DNA of 64,000 bases. It comes from Brettanomyces bruxellensis. Taxonomy: Eukaryota > Ascomycota > Pichiomycetes > Pichiales > Pichiaceae. Numbering within the stretch: the first letter of the stretch is position 1; each line of letters opens with the position of its first letter. Under the pieces are notes generated by a model. That model had not been told where the DNA came from. It worked only from the letters and a program-made list of their open reading frames with translations, and searched no databases. Below are positions 1 to 8,665 of the stretch, piece by piece. The position numbers and the translations under genes are program-made. The DNA is taken from assembly GCF_011074885.1 (NCBI RefSeq), contig NC_054689.1:2480001-2544000 (forward strand), in the 5' to 3' direction.

Positions 1-2
1 AG

Positions 3-167
3 CCCCGGCGGAGGTCAAAGATTTCCGAGGGCTCACTGCCCGATAGGAGCCGGCGCGAAAATAGGGACAGGAGGAGCTCCAAGTTTAGCTGGAGGACTTT
101 TCCCTTCCGGGGCTCACTTGGCGGGCCTGTCAAGAAGTCCACCTCCACGACGGCGACGGCCCCATGA
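3..167 (+). CDS. possible 3' end of a gene cut by the left window edge
   Basis: Frame 3 on the plus strand is open from the first base to a TGA at 165-167 and would encode about 54 residues rich in Ser, Arg and Lys, like a disordered basic C-terminus. Base composition is GC-rich up to the stop and turns AT/T-rich right after it, as expected at the end of a coding region here. Frame 1 on plus is also open to about 237, and a minus-strand frame is open for part of the stretch, so strand and frame are not certain. No domain is recognisable and no family is proposed. Confidence 0.35.
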   Translation, partial: PRRRSKISEGSLPDRSRRENRDRRSSKFSWRTFPFRGSLGGPVKKSTSTTATAP

Positions 168-1089
168 GCGAACTTTCATTTTCTTATTTTTTTTGGGTAC
201 AGGCAGCTGGACCCACAGGTGTCCGTTGTAATAATATAATAATTAGGCATGGTAGGTGTGTAGAAGTACGAAGTGGGAGGACTGTTATAAGGAATGAAGT
301 TTTAGAATGCGATAGTAAATACATGATGAGGACTAAGTATGTAATGAGGGGAAATCAACAAAGTTGTGTATGATTATGAAGATAGATGTGTGATCTATGA
401 GATGAGTATTGATCGCATTCTAAGTATCCAGCATTAATACTTCAAAAGCATAGCTCATGCAACAACCAAATGTACGCCATACATGAATGCGTAGTAGTAT
501 GTAAGCAATTACTGATATTACAGTGGTAGCTATTACTTTGAAAGCTACGCTTTGAAAGCTATTAAATTGATAAATAATATACTGGAGGCTATTATATTGA
601 AAACTATTTCATTGAAGGCTATTACATTGAAAACTATTACTTTGACATTATACTGTTACTGCTATACTACCGTCACTGCCTTAGTATAGCTCATTTATTT
701 GTATATTTTGTACGTATTCCGGTAGCTGTTATTGAGTATACAATACTACACTACTACAATCTATAGTATACTCAGGGAATAAATACACAACTATTCCAGT
801 TATTTCAGCTATGCCAGCTATTCCAGCTACCTCAACTACATCTAATTACTGCTTCTTGTAGTATATGTTACACAGCAGAATCTGGGTAAACCCATACTTT
901 AACATTACTCTACTAGTATTATTCCTCAGAGGTATCTTCTCTGCAACTACTAATCCGTTTTGTCTTAGCACTATTACTATGTATGTATCACCATTCACTT
1001 CAGCACCATACTATCATGTCAATGCAGCACATATTCCATCACCAGCAATTGTCATGCATTATTTCCTGTCTCTGCCCCATCTCTCCCCA
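168..1089. other. intergenic, AT-rich, degenerate repeats
   Basis: No supported gene. A T-run lies at about 184-197. From about 528 to 650 there is a degenerate repeat around TTGAAAGCTATTA, and at 795-845 a 9-bp-like repeat around TTCCAGCTA. Small ORFs at 865-1362 and 983-1450 overlap the 3' end of CCT7 on the other strand and look like shadows. Confidence 0.6.
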
Positions 1090-2787
1090 TCAACTCATAT
1101 GCATCTGCGTGGGAGGCATTCCAGCAGGCATACCTCTTCCCCTGCCGCTTGGTGGAGGCACCGGCTGGCTGCCAACAGTATTCTGGTTCGGCTGGCTCTT
1201 GACAGTCTCATCAACACCCAAAACCAAGGATGCTGCCTCAGTGGCACTCTGGAGAGCATTGATTTTTGTCAAAGCAGGCTCCCAGACAAAAGTCTCGAGG
1301 TTGTTGGCAACGGACTCGTGTGCAAAATCAAGACCATACCAGATCTGGCCTCTCGAGTGTAGAGAACGGAGCTTGTTGATCAAACCGGTACCGTCCAGCC
1401 CAGCATTCTCACAAAGCTGGCGTGGAATGATCTCAAGAGCCTTGGCATAGGCTGCAATGATCAGCTGCTGCTTGCCGGCAATCTGCCTCGAGTACTCCCG
1501 GAGATACTTGCTGAGCTCCATCTCGATGGCACCTCCACCCGCCACAATGTAGTTATCCTGGATTGCTCTCTTGACAATCATGATTGCATCATGGAGCGAT
1601 CTCTCCACCTCTGCAATCACCTGATCTGCACCTCCCCGGAGCAGAAGAGTACACGTCTGGGCCTCGGGGCACTGCTCAAACACGTTGTACCTCTCCTTGC
1701 CGATCTGGATCTCCTCGAATAAACCGCATTTTCCCAAGTTTTCCGGCGTCAAATCAGAACATGTCGATTGCACGGATCCACCAACTGCTGCAACCGTCCG
1801 CTCCAGGTCGTCCGACGCAACTCTGCCCGCACAGAAGATGCCGCGGTCCGCAAAGTACTGCGTGGCCAAATCTCCAATTGGAAGCTTCGAAAGCACAACG
1901 GTGGCACCAGTTGCCACAATTGCGTCCAACTTCTGCAGGATGAGCTTCCACTCGGCATCCACGATCGCCTGGTACTCGCTCACTTTGGTTATCCTCACCT
2001 CTGCGTTGTCTTTCTCTGCCTTGAGCTCGAGTTCAACGTTAAGGCACAATATCTTCGCATTCACGATCTTTTTCGGCTGCTGCTCGAACCCAGCATACGA
2101 AAATGTCTTTTTAAACGACACGCCCTTCACGAGACGCGACTCCTCCAGCGATCCGCCGGCAATCTTCTTCACTCCGATCATCGTCTCGTCCAATTCCTCC
2201 GGATCAAGACACTGCACAGCCTCCACCACCATCTCTGCGAAAAACTCAGAGTTCGCTTGGATCAACTTTGACGACATTGCTGTTTTTGCACACTTCTTCA
2301 ACAACGCCCGGAACTCCGGGTCGCCTTCCTCCTTGCTGCCTCCCTTCTTAAGCTCGATTTCAATCTCTTTGATGCGTTTGCAGGCCAACTCACATGCCTT
2401 CCTGTAACCCTTGATAATCACATTTGACGACATCCCCTCCTCCACAAACTGCCGGGCCTCCTTCATGAACTCCGCCGACAACAATGTAACCGACGTTGTG
2501 CCGTCTCCAACTTCTGCATCTTGAGATTTCGACACATCCACCAAAATTTTCGCGGCTGGGTGGATCACGTCCAAAAGATGGAGAATCGTCGCACCATCGT
2601 TTGTAATGGTTGTTTTGCCGTTGCTCACCAGCAACACATCCGAACCGAACGGGCCGAGCGTCGGCTTTAGAGTGTCCTGAATTGCGAGACATGCATCTAT
2701 ATTCGAAAGTATTTGTCCTCTTCCTTGGGAGGTGTCTGTTCCTTCTTTGAGAACCACAACTGTTGGTGTTTGTCCTCCGTACGACAT
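1090..2787 (-). CDS. CCT7: CCT/TRiC chaperonin subunit eta
   Basis: Cytosolic group II chaperonin subunit, one of eight in the CCT ring that folds actin, tubulin and WD proteins with ATP. The sequence follows yeast Cct7 nearly end to end: N-terminal [20 protein letters not shown]-site motifs NDGATIL (about residues 63-69) and GDGTTSVT (94-101), the apical segment [16 protein letters not shown], and GGGAIEME near the C-terminal equatorial domain. The tail is Gly/Arg/Met-rich ([11 protein letters not shown]), as in other Cct7. The frame stays open upstream to an ATG at 2844, but the added 19 residues ([16 protein letters not shown]) come from a 9-bp DNA repeat and have no counterpart in the family, so I place the start at 2787 (565 aa). 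Family and subunit identity are secure. The exact start is inferred from homology. Confidence 0.96.
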   Translation of the reverse strand: MSYGGQTPTVVVLKEGTDTSQGRGQILSNIDACLAIQDTLKPTLGPFGSDVLLVSNGKTTITNDGATILHLLDVIHPAAKILVDVSKSQDAEVGDGTTSVTLLSAEFMKEARQFVEEGMSSNVIIKGYRKACELACKRIKEIEIELKKGGSKEEGDPEFRALLKKCAKTAMSSKLIQANSEFFAEMVVEAVQCLDPEELDETMIGVKKIAGGSLEESRLVKGVSFKKTFSYAGFEQQPKKIVNAKILCLNVELELKAEKDNAEVRITKVSEYQAIVDAEWKLILQKLDAIVATGATVVLSKLPIGDLATQYFADRGIFCAGRVASDDLERTVAAVGGSVQSTCSDLTPENLGKCGLFEEIQIGKERYNVFEQCPEAQTCTLLLRGGADQVIAEVERSLHDAIMIVKRAIQDNYIVAGGGAIEMELSKYLREYSRQIAGKQQLIIAAYAKALEIIPRQLCENAGLDGTGLINKLRSLHSRGQIWYGLDFAHESVANNLETFVWEPALTKINALQSATEAASLVLGVDETVKSQPNQNTVGSQPVPPPSGRGRGMPAGMPPTQMHMS

Positions 2788-3308
2788 TCTGGGTTGTGGA
2801 TGCTGTAAATGCCGTAAATACTGTAAATGTTGTAAATACCGCAAATATTACTTATCTACTCAAGAGGTGTTGTCTGACAAAGGCTTAACTGTGCTTCTTT
2901 GAACATGGTAAAAGGTGAAAAACTCATCTCGCCGCGACTTTGCCTGGTATTCTAGAATTAAATTTTTTTTTCACCTCCGCGCATTTTCCACCTGTATCCT
3001 ACATCTTATATTTATTAGCTGCATAATCTACATTATTTGCTTCACCTACTTCACCTACTTCACACTTCACACTACATACTTCACACTTCACACTACTTTC
3101 CTTACACCACAAATACCACCCTTTTTGCCCCCTTCCAGCCCCAAAATGCCCTCCCCATATCCCCCAATTCTACTGAGGCAGGCGCGTCGATCGACGCGTC
3201 GACCATACACCCTTCTTGGAAGTGAATTAATTCTGCATTATACATGTGTGAATACCAGAATGCAATAAATAAAAGTTGGACGGGCCCCATATATACAGCT
3301 AGCTGCGG
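2788..3308. promoter_or_regulatory. CCT7 upstream region / MDV1 3' region
   Basis: Holds the CCT7 promoter, as both flanking genes are on minus. GGTGAAAAACTCATCTCGCC at about 2912-2931 resembles abutting RRPE (TGAAAAA) and PAC (CTCATC) elements, but neither is a full match. CACTTCACA-type repeats lie at 3040-3105. A 16-bp perfect palindrome containing ACGCGT-like cores is at 3183-3198. No gene is supported. Confidence 0.45.
2796..2850. repeat. 9-bp tandem repeat in the CCT7 leader
   Basis: About six imperfect copies of a 9-mer (GTAAATGCT and variants GTAAATGCC, GTAAATACT, GTAAATGTT) end about 10 bases before the CCT7 start codon. A related array sits before KAE1 at 8215-8272. Confidence 0.8.
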
Positions 3309-5603
3309 CTAGATGGCCCAGATACCGACGGTTCCGTCCCGCCGGCCCTCAACCAGATACCCCTGGCTGTATCTGGCAAAGTTGATGATTGAGGATGCAG
3401 TATTCTCCAAACCGGGACCACACTCACGATGTTGGCCAGTTATCCGGTCATATATTTTGACCGTATTGCAGCCATTCGTGCACACAACCTTGCTGTAGTC
3501 GAACTGGAGACTTGTGATTGGCGAATCGTAGGAAAAGGAGTCGATGATTTTCCCAGTGCGAAGATCCCAAATCCGAACAGTACTGTCTGCAGACCCGGTC
3601 ACAAGACACGTGTCATCAAATTGAAGGCTTGTGATTGGTCCCGTGTGGCCCAAAAGTTGCCGCACCACCTCGCCGGTCCTCAAATCCCAAAGCCGGACGA
3701 TTCCGTCGGAACCGCCGGATGCCAAGGCTGCATCGAAGCATTGCAATGCAGCAGTGAATGGATACTGGGACTGATCCCAGCCCGTTGCCATGGCAGGCAT
3801 CCTTGCCAGATTGCCGGGTCTGGAAAAACTGAAACTCGTGTCAAGAATCCGGGAATCGTCGCGTCGACTGTTCACCGCCCAGACCACGTCGATAGTCGCG
3901 ACGCATCTACCCGTCCGCACGTCCCATTGCCTGATCGTTTTATCCGCAGACCCACTCACCAAAACGCCAGACGACATCCCGAGGGCCGTCACCTCGTCCA
4001 CGTGCCCATCCAAACTTTTCATGAGACACGGGTTGCCCGCCTGGGTCAGGTCCCACAGCTTGACCGTCGCATCGATCGACCCGGTAGCCACCACCCCGCC
4101 ATCCAGAGCCAGGCTGTGCACGCTGGTCAGGTGGCCTTTAAGTTGGCCGATGCACTTCTCCGATGACAAATTCCATACTTTGACCGTGCTGTCACGTGAC
4201 GCAGTCACGAGTTTCCCAAACGGCTCATCGAAAAGGAGACACGTGACCGAGTCATCATGCGCTTTGAAGCTGCTGATCCTCTCCCCTGGCTTGAAGTACT
4301 TTTGCAGGGTTGGTTTGTGCTTTCGAATCTGGGAGGGGGCAATTTCCTCGGCGTCAAAAAAGCCAGGTGGGCTTTTATCACTGCTGTTGTTGCTCAAAGA
4401 CACCCTGCTCATTCCAGCAACGTTTCCGTTAGCTGTAGCACGATAGCTTGATTGTGTAGCATTGCTTAATTTTGATGTGTTATTGCTTAAATTTGATGTG
4501 GCATTGCCTAGTTTTGATGTGTTATTGCTTAGTTTTGATGCAGCATTGCTCAATCTAATACCGCTACCAGAATCATCCGCATTATCGTCAGACGCACTTC
4601 CACTTTCGGTTCTCTCTACCGCAGCAGCCTGCAAACGTGCCTCTATTGCCGAAAGCTGGTCTTCAAGATAGCTCTGGCCCCTCTCGAAAGACGATATACG
4701 GTCAAAAACAAGCTTCCGCTGCTTGTACAAGCAATCAATCTTCGAATCGATCTCGTCTATCTCGTTGGCAGAGAGTCCCTTGCGTATTTCCAAGAGATCC
4801 AACCGGTAGTTTATATCCTCTTTGAAGCCCTTGAGCTGTTTTCGGCTCCCGGAATGCCGGATCTTGTACTCTGTCACGTTTGGTGGAAGCATGCTGCCCA
4901 ATTTGAGCGGCCCGTTTGTCACCAGGCTGCCGTTTCCTGCATCAAACTCGAGTAATCGAGATGATCCCTGCTTTATCTGCTCAAGCTCATCGTCAACTCC
5001 CGGAATAGTGGCCGTAAAACCTTGGAAAAGCGAAAATGCACTCTCCCTGTCGTTGTCGTTGTTACTGCTGCTCCTGCTACTGTTGGTATTGTTGCTTTTA
5101 TCACTGTTACTCACATCTCCTTTCTCATTTTCAACACTCATGTCTTCACCTACTTCCTCACCCGGGATCGCCTGGAGCATCTCGTCCGATAAAACATCAA
5201 AATCCTTCCTTTTCCATGCCTTGCCTCGCAGCTTTCTCTCCTGCCTAAGCTGCTTTGTTAGCATCTCAACTCTGATCTCTCCTCCACGCTTTTTCAGCAG
5301 CTTCTCATTCCTTTGCTCATCTCCCAATGCATTGTTGATCGCCTTCTGAAACATCTGGTTCCGAAATACTGCCGGCAGCCCTTTGAGCCGAGGTCCCATT
5401 AATGTGGAAGCTGTAGCAACCACTTTTGTAGCCAACCCACCTTGTTTTTCCACATTCGATGATTCTGAGCTCTTATCCTGCGACCTCTCCTCAGTCATCG
5501 GCTCAGTGTTTATTGTCGGTGTTCTGATTGGCTCGCCTGGTACCTTACTGGATGCATAGAAGGGTTGATGATCCAAAACCGGGCAAAAACTATTGTGATG
5601 CAC
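3309..5603 (-). CDS. MDV1: WD-repeat mitochondrial fission adaptor
   Basis: Mdv1/Caf4-type adaptor that links Fis1 on the mitochondrial outer membrane to the dynamin Dnm1. The architecture fits: an N-terminal helical region, a coiled coil at about residues 265-335, then a C-terminal beta-propeller from about 445 to 764 with clear WD units (STVKVWNL, ATVKLWDL, KTIRQWDVRTG, GIVRLWDLRTG, STVRIWDLRTG). PGERISSF..HDDSVTCLLFDEPFG and the C-terminal GTVGIWAI align with yeast Mdv1. The linker between coiled coil and propeller (about 349-383) carries a 21-bp repeat encoding SKLSNNT/SKLGNAT units. The frame opens at 5603, and M36 at 5498 is an alternative start. A single Mdv1/Caf4 protein is expected in pre-duplication yeasts, so the paralog name is by convention. 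Confidence 0.9.
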   Translation of the reverse strand: MHHNSFCPVLDHQPFYASSKVPGEPIRTPTINTEPMTEERSQDKSSESSNVEKQGGLATKVVATASTLMGPRLKGLPAVFRNQMFQKAINNALGDEQRNEKLLKKRGGEIRVEMLTKQLRQERKLRGKAWKRKDFDVLSDEMLQAIPGEEVGEDMSVENEKGDVSNSDKSNNTNSSRSSSNNDNDRESAFSLFQGFTATIPGVDDELEQIKQGSSRLLEFDAGNGSLVTNGPLKLGSMLPPNVTEYKIRHSGSRKQLKGFKEDINYRLDLLEIRKGLSANEIDEIDSKIDCLYKQRKLVFDRISSFERGQSYLEDQLSAIEARLQAAAVERTESGSASDDNADDSGSGIRLSNAASKLSNNTSKLGNATSNLSNNTSKLSNATQSSYRATANGNVAGMSRVSLSNNSSDKSPPGFFDAEEIAPSQIRKHKPTLQKYFKPGERISSFKAHDDSVTCLLFDEPFGKLVTASRDSTVKVWNLSSEKCIGQLKGHLTSVHSLALDGGVVATGSIDATVKLWDLTQAGNPCLMKSLDGHVDEVTALGMSSGVLVSGSADKTIRQWDVRTGRCVATIDVVWAVNSRRDDSRILDTSFSFSRPGNLARMPAMATGWDQSQYPFTAALQCFDAALASGGSDGIVRLWDLRTGEVVRQLLGHTGPITSLQFDDTCLVTGSADSTVRIWDLRTGKIIDSFSYDSPITSLQFDYSKVVCTNGCNTVKIYDRITGQHRECGPGLENTASSIINFARYSQGYLVEGRRDGTVGIWAI
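4454..4560. repeat. 21-bp in-frame repeat in MDV1
   Basis: Four to five copies of a 21-bp unit encode seven-residue Ser/Asn/Lys units in the linker of MDV1. The reading frame is kept. Confidence 0.75.
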
Positions 5604-6193
5604 TCTAATTTTTTAAGACGTCACAAGATGCCAAAGGGACTGGGGCGAATTCCGAAATGTTTCACCTCGCCTCAATAATGAATTTACAATAGTTTTTTTT
5701 TCATTCCCTTTTAATATCAGGGCAACGGATTTACCCATAATTCTTATCCATACTTCTCTATATTCATTCCATATGTATTTATTTTATCCATATTTATTCT
5801 ATCCATATTTATTCTATCCATATTTATTCTATCCATATTCATTATATTCATTCCATATGTATTTATTTTATCCATATTTATTCTATCCATATTTATTCTA
5901 TCCATATTCATTATATTCATTCCATATGTATTTATTTTATCCATATTTATTCTATCCATATTCATTATATTCATATGTATTCTATTTATTCCATCCATAC
6001 TTATTCCATCCATATTTATCCCATCCACACTTATTCTATTTATTCTATCCATATCCATTATTCTATTATACATTCCTTCTGTTTATTATACATTTCTTCT
6101 ATCTATTTTTCGTCATGTCTTCACCCATATTCTATGCCGTTAAATGACACATGCCGTAATCCTTCTCTCATAGGCAAGTCAATCGTTCTTGCT
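5604..6193. other. intergenic with minisatellite
   Basis: MDV1 upstream region followed by the SPC34-like 3' flank. GACGTCAC, a CRE/ATF-like sequence, is at 5618-5625, just upstream of the MDV1 ATG. Most of the remainder is the minisatellite at 5757-6070. The 109-aa minus ORF and the plus ORFs across it are translations of the repeat, not genes. Confidence 0.6.
5757..6070. repeat. 15-bp minisatellite with higher-order structure
   Basis: Base unit is about 15 bp (TATCCATATTTATTC and variants). Runs of two to four units are punctuated by TTCATTCCATATGTATT blocks at about 5763, 5850 and 5920, which gives a larger period of roughly 70-85 bp. Confidence 0.85.
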
Positions 6194-6763
6194 TCATTCC
6201 GATATCGTCAACCTCCTTAATTCCGCCCTGTCGGCATTCACAACATTCTCCAAATCACATATCTCCTTTTGCAATTGACGTGCCTTGGCCATCTGATCAT
6301 CAATATGCCCGCACATCCTTTCATCAGGCTTTGACACATCTAAAAGTCGCTTTATTCGATCTTCAAGCTCATCAATACACCGTATTAGCTCTTTGGGATC
6401 ATCATCCTGTGGATATCCAGGTGGTGGACTATCGAGTAACTCAAGATCTTTACCCAAAAGTCTCGAAAGTTTCCACCAAATTCCAACTTTTTCATGTAAC
6501 AAGTGTCTCCTGCTCTCAGACACACCTGATTGGCCGGCCGTGGGACATACCAGGCTCTCCAATAGGGCGGCATTTTCAGGCGTGTCATTATCAACTTCAG
6601 CTGCTGTTTTGCCTTTGACAAATGGTACTTCTGTAGGTTCTATATCTCGTATTATATGTGTAGTTACGACATTTTTAAGAAGTGAGTTGGTGAAAATCCC
6701 GGGCGATTTGAATTCGAGACTCTGGATCTTCAGCCCTGCTTTTTCTATACGGTCTATGCTCAT
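6194..6763 (-). CDS. SPC34: DASH/Dam1 complex subunit Spc34-like
   Basis: Encodes 189 aa from the ATG at 6763. The key evidence is the N-terminal block LEFKSPGIFTNSLLKN, which matches the Spc34 signature (yeast FKPPGIFHNAIL). A predicted C-terminal coiled coil (ELIRCIDELEDRIKRLL and QMAKARQLQKEICDLE) fits the family layout. Spc34 belongs to the ring-forming Dam1/DASH complex that couples kinetochores to spindle microtubules. The frame continues upstream to 6919, but those 52 residues are a Phe/Cys-rich translation of AT-rich DNA and are not included. The protein is shorter than the 295-aa yeast Spc34, which lowers certainty. Another coiled-coil kinetochore protein is the alternative. Confidence 0.65.
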   Translation of the reverse strand: MSIDRIEKAGLKIQSLEFKSPGIFTNSLLKNVVTTHIIRDIEPTEVPFVKGKTAAEVDNDTPENAALLESLVCPTAGQSGVSESRRHLLHEKVGIWWKLSRLLGKDLELLDSPPPGYPQDDDPKELIRCIDELEDRIKRLLDVSKPDERMCGHIDDQMAKARQLQKEICDLENVVNADRAELRRLTISE

Positions 6764-7073
6764 AATGCTTATAGCTGAATAAAGAAGACTCCAATTCAAT
6801 AGACAACCTAAGATGAAGGAAGAGATGGGAAAAAGATAAGAAGTACGCGAACCGTGATAACAAAAAAATACAAAAAAAAATGCACGGTGAAAAAATACAC
6901 AACGAAAAAGGATTGACACGTTAATTAGGACGAAAAAAGGATGAAAAAAGGAAATGAAAAAAAAGTGAAGAGTGAAAAAAGGAGTAAAAAAGTATGCAAA
7001 TGTGGGGAAATATTCTAAGATAAATTACAATTACACTGATCAAATACTCTATCATCATCTTTAATACACAAAA
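6764..7073. other. intergenic, purine-rich
   Basis: Upstream of the SPC34-like gene. On the plus strand it is dominated by A/G runs (GAAAAAAGGATGAAAAAAGG-like, 6925-7000). No gene is seen. Confidence 0.55.
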
Positions 7074-8189
7074 TCAATCATCCCGCCATTTCACAAACAC
7101 ATCGTCAGTACGGAATTTCTGGCGACACACACTATCCTCTAAAGTGGTCCTATGACCAACCCGATAAGCAAGTAAACCGGCATGAGCAATCATGATTCCA
7201 TTATCAATGCAAAATCTCTCATCAGTAGCAAATATAGAGCCATTTCTATCACTGGCCATCACACCCATCATCTCCTGAAGCCGCTTATTGCACCCCACAC
7301 CTCCCACTATAAGCACCTGGTTGGAATTCACGTGTGCCATAGCTCTCTCCGTTATTTCAACAAGCATCGAAAATAGATTCTCTTGCAAGGAGAAGCACAA
7401 ATCCTCAACCGTGATTGGCTCGCCATCATCTTCGTCCACAAGGTGTTTAGTCCTCTTTCCGGCAAAAAGGTCGTGAGCCAAGCTGTCCACATACTCTAGA
7501 ATCCCGCTCATGCTCAAATCCATTCCCTTAACGGTGTAAGGAAGTTCTACGAGATGCTTTCCCTTTTTGGCTAGCTGCTCGATATTGAAGCCCGGAGATG
7601 GGTCATTAGAGATGTGCAACGTGCGCGCAAACCTATCCAAGCAGTTTCCAATTGCAATGTCGAGTGTCTCGCCGAAAATCCGGTATCTTTGCCTTGAATA
7701 GGCAATGATCTGTGTATTTCCTCCACTCACGTACAAAACAACGGGATTCTGTGCCCCCGTGATTTCTCTACCCATCTCAATATGCCCTATGCAGTGGTTC
7801 ACACCCACCAATGGCACATTCCATAGCTGGCTGAGGGTTCTAGCGGCAATAACCACACTTTGAAGTGGTGCACCCATTCCTGGTCCTTGTGTAAAGCATA
7901 AACAGTCTAGATCTTGCACTTTCACACCCGCCTGCTCAATCGCCTGCTTTACTAGTCTTACCACCCAGTTTCTGTGATGCCTGGCAGTGTCCCTTGGTAG
8001 AAAACCTTGGCCTGGAGGTGCGTTGTATGTATTTCTGATGTTTGAAAGAATCTGGGCCCTATTTTCAGCTCCCAAAGGACCTTTTTCATGCCTGATAACA
8101 CCTACTCCAAGCTTGTTGGCGGATCCTTCCATTCCAAGTGCCAAATAGTAGTTTTTTCCTGGTTTGATGTATTTGTCGAGGTCGATCAT
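7074..8189 (-). CDS. KAE1: tRNA N6-threonylcarbamoyltransferase, KEOPS subunit Kae1
   Basis: Catalytic subunit of the KEOPS/EKC complex. It transfers the threonylcarbamoyl group to A37 of ANN-decoding tRNAs and also affects telomeres and transcription. The ASKHA-fold family is unmistakable: [15 protein letters not shown] at the N-terminus, [28 protein letters not shown], the metal-binding HCIGH (about H132/H136), [39 protein letters not shown] and [15 protein letters not shown]. The chosen start at 8189 gives 371 aa, close to the 386 of yeast Kae1. The frame runs on to 8231, where the extra 14 residues (MQHLQISDF...) partly derive from the 9-bp leader repeat. No mitochondrial presequence is apparent, which argues against the Qri7 paralog. 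Confidence 0.96.
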   Translation of the reverse strand: MIDLDKYIKPGKNYYLALGMEGSANKLGVGVIRHEKGPLGAENRAQILSNIRNTYNAPPGQGFLPRDTARHHRNWVVRLVKQAIEQAGVKVQDLDCLCFTQGPGMGAPLQSVVIAARTLSQLWNVPLVGVNHCIGHIEMGREITGAQNPVVLYVSGGNTQIIAYSRQRYRIFGETLDIAIGNCLDRFARTLHISNDPSPGFNIEQLAKKGKHLVELPYTVKGMDLSMSGILEYVDSLAHDLFAGKRTKHLVDEDDGEPITVEDLCFSLQENLFSMLVEITERAMAHVNSNQVLIVGGVGCNKRLQEMMGVMASDRNGSIFATDERFCIDNGIMIAHAGLLAYRVGHRTTLEDSVCRQKFRTDDVFVKWRDD

Positions 8190-8665
8190 GCTGGGGTCGA
8201 AACTGAAATCTGAAATCTGCAAATGTTGCAAATGCTGTGAATGTTATGAATGTTAGAAATGCTATGAATGTTCTCTGATAGTTCTATAGGGTTCTTGATA
8301 AGATTTTATGAAGATATCGTGATAGTGCTATAAAAAAATATGACATATCTGTGTAGATCTCATGACTTAATGTGATCAATGGGAGGTGAAATTTCTCGAT
8401 GTACCAAGTGAGGAACAAAAACATAAAAAAATTAAAAGAAAAAAGTAGCACCAAATAAATCGAGCATGAGTGAACTCTCAAGAGTTCTTACACCAGCACA
8501 GCCGTATCTTCATATCCTTCTGCTTATGCTAATTGGTATTCAGTACAAATGTTACGTTGACTACACCTATCAAACCTATTACGCCTCTTACGCCCACTTT
8601 CATCTAACTTCAGTTATTTTTTATTCAGTTCTTTATTATTCAGTTCTTTCAGTTTTTTATTTATA
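8190..8665. other. intergenic: KAE1 upstream region
   Basis: Holds the KAE1 leader repeat and promoter and the 3' flank of the SSS transporter. The small ORFs at 8284-8481 and 8466-8816 show no family features, and the second runs into the transporter 3' end. I treat both as chance. Confidence 0.55.
8215..8272. repeat. 9-bp tandem repeat in the KAE1 leader
   Basis: About six imperfect copies of a 9-mer (GCAAATGTT, GCAAATGCT, GTGAATGTT, ATGAATGTT, AGAAATGCT). The consensus matches the array in front of CCT7 (2796-2850), also on the upstream side of a minus-strand gene. Confidence 0.8.

Noticed and set aside
5744..6147. Periodic ORFs on both strands across the 5.8-kb minisatellite
   Set aside because: They arise because the 15-bp unit is a multiple of three and lacks stops; nothing but repeat.
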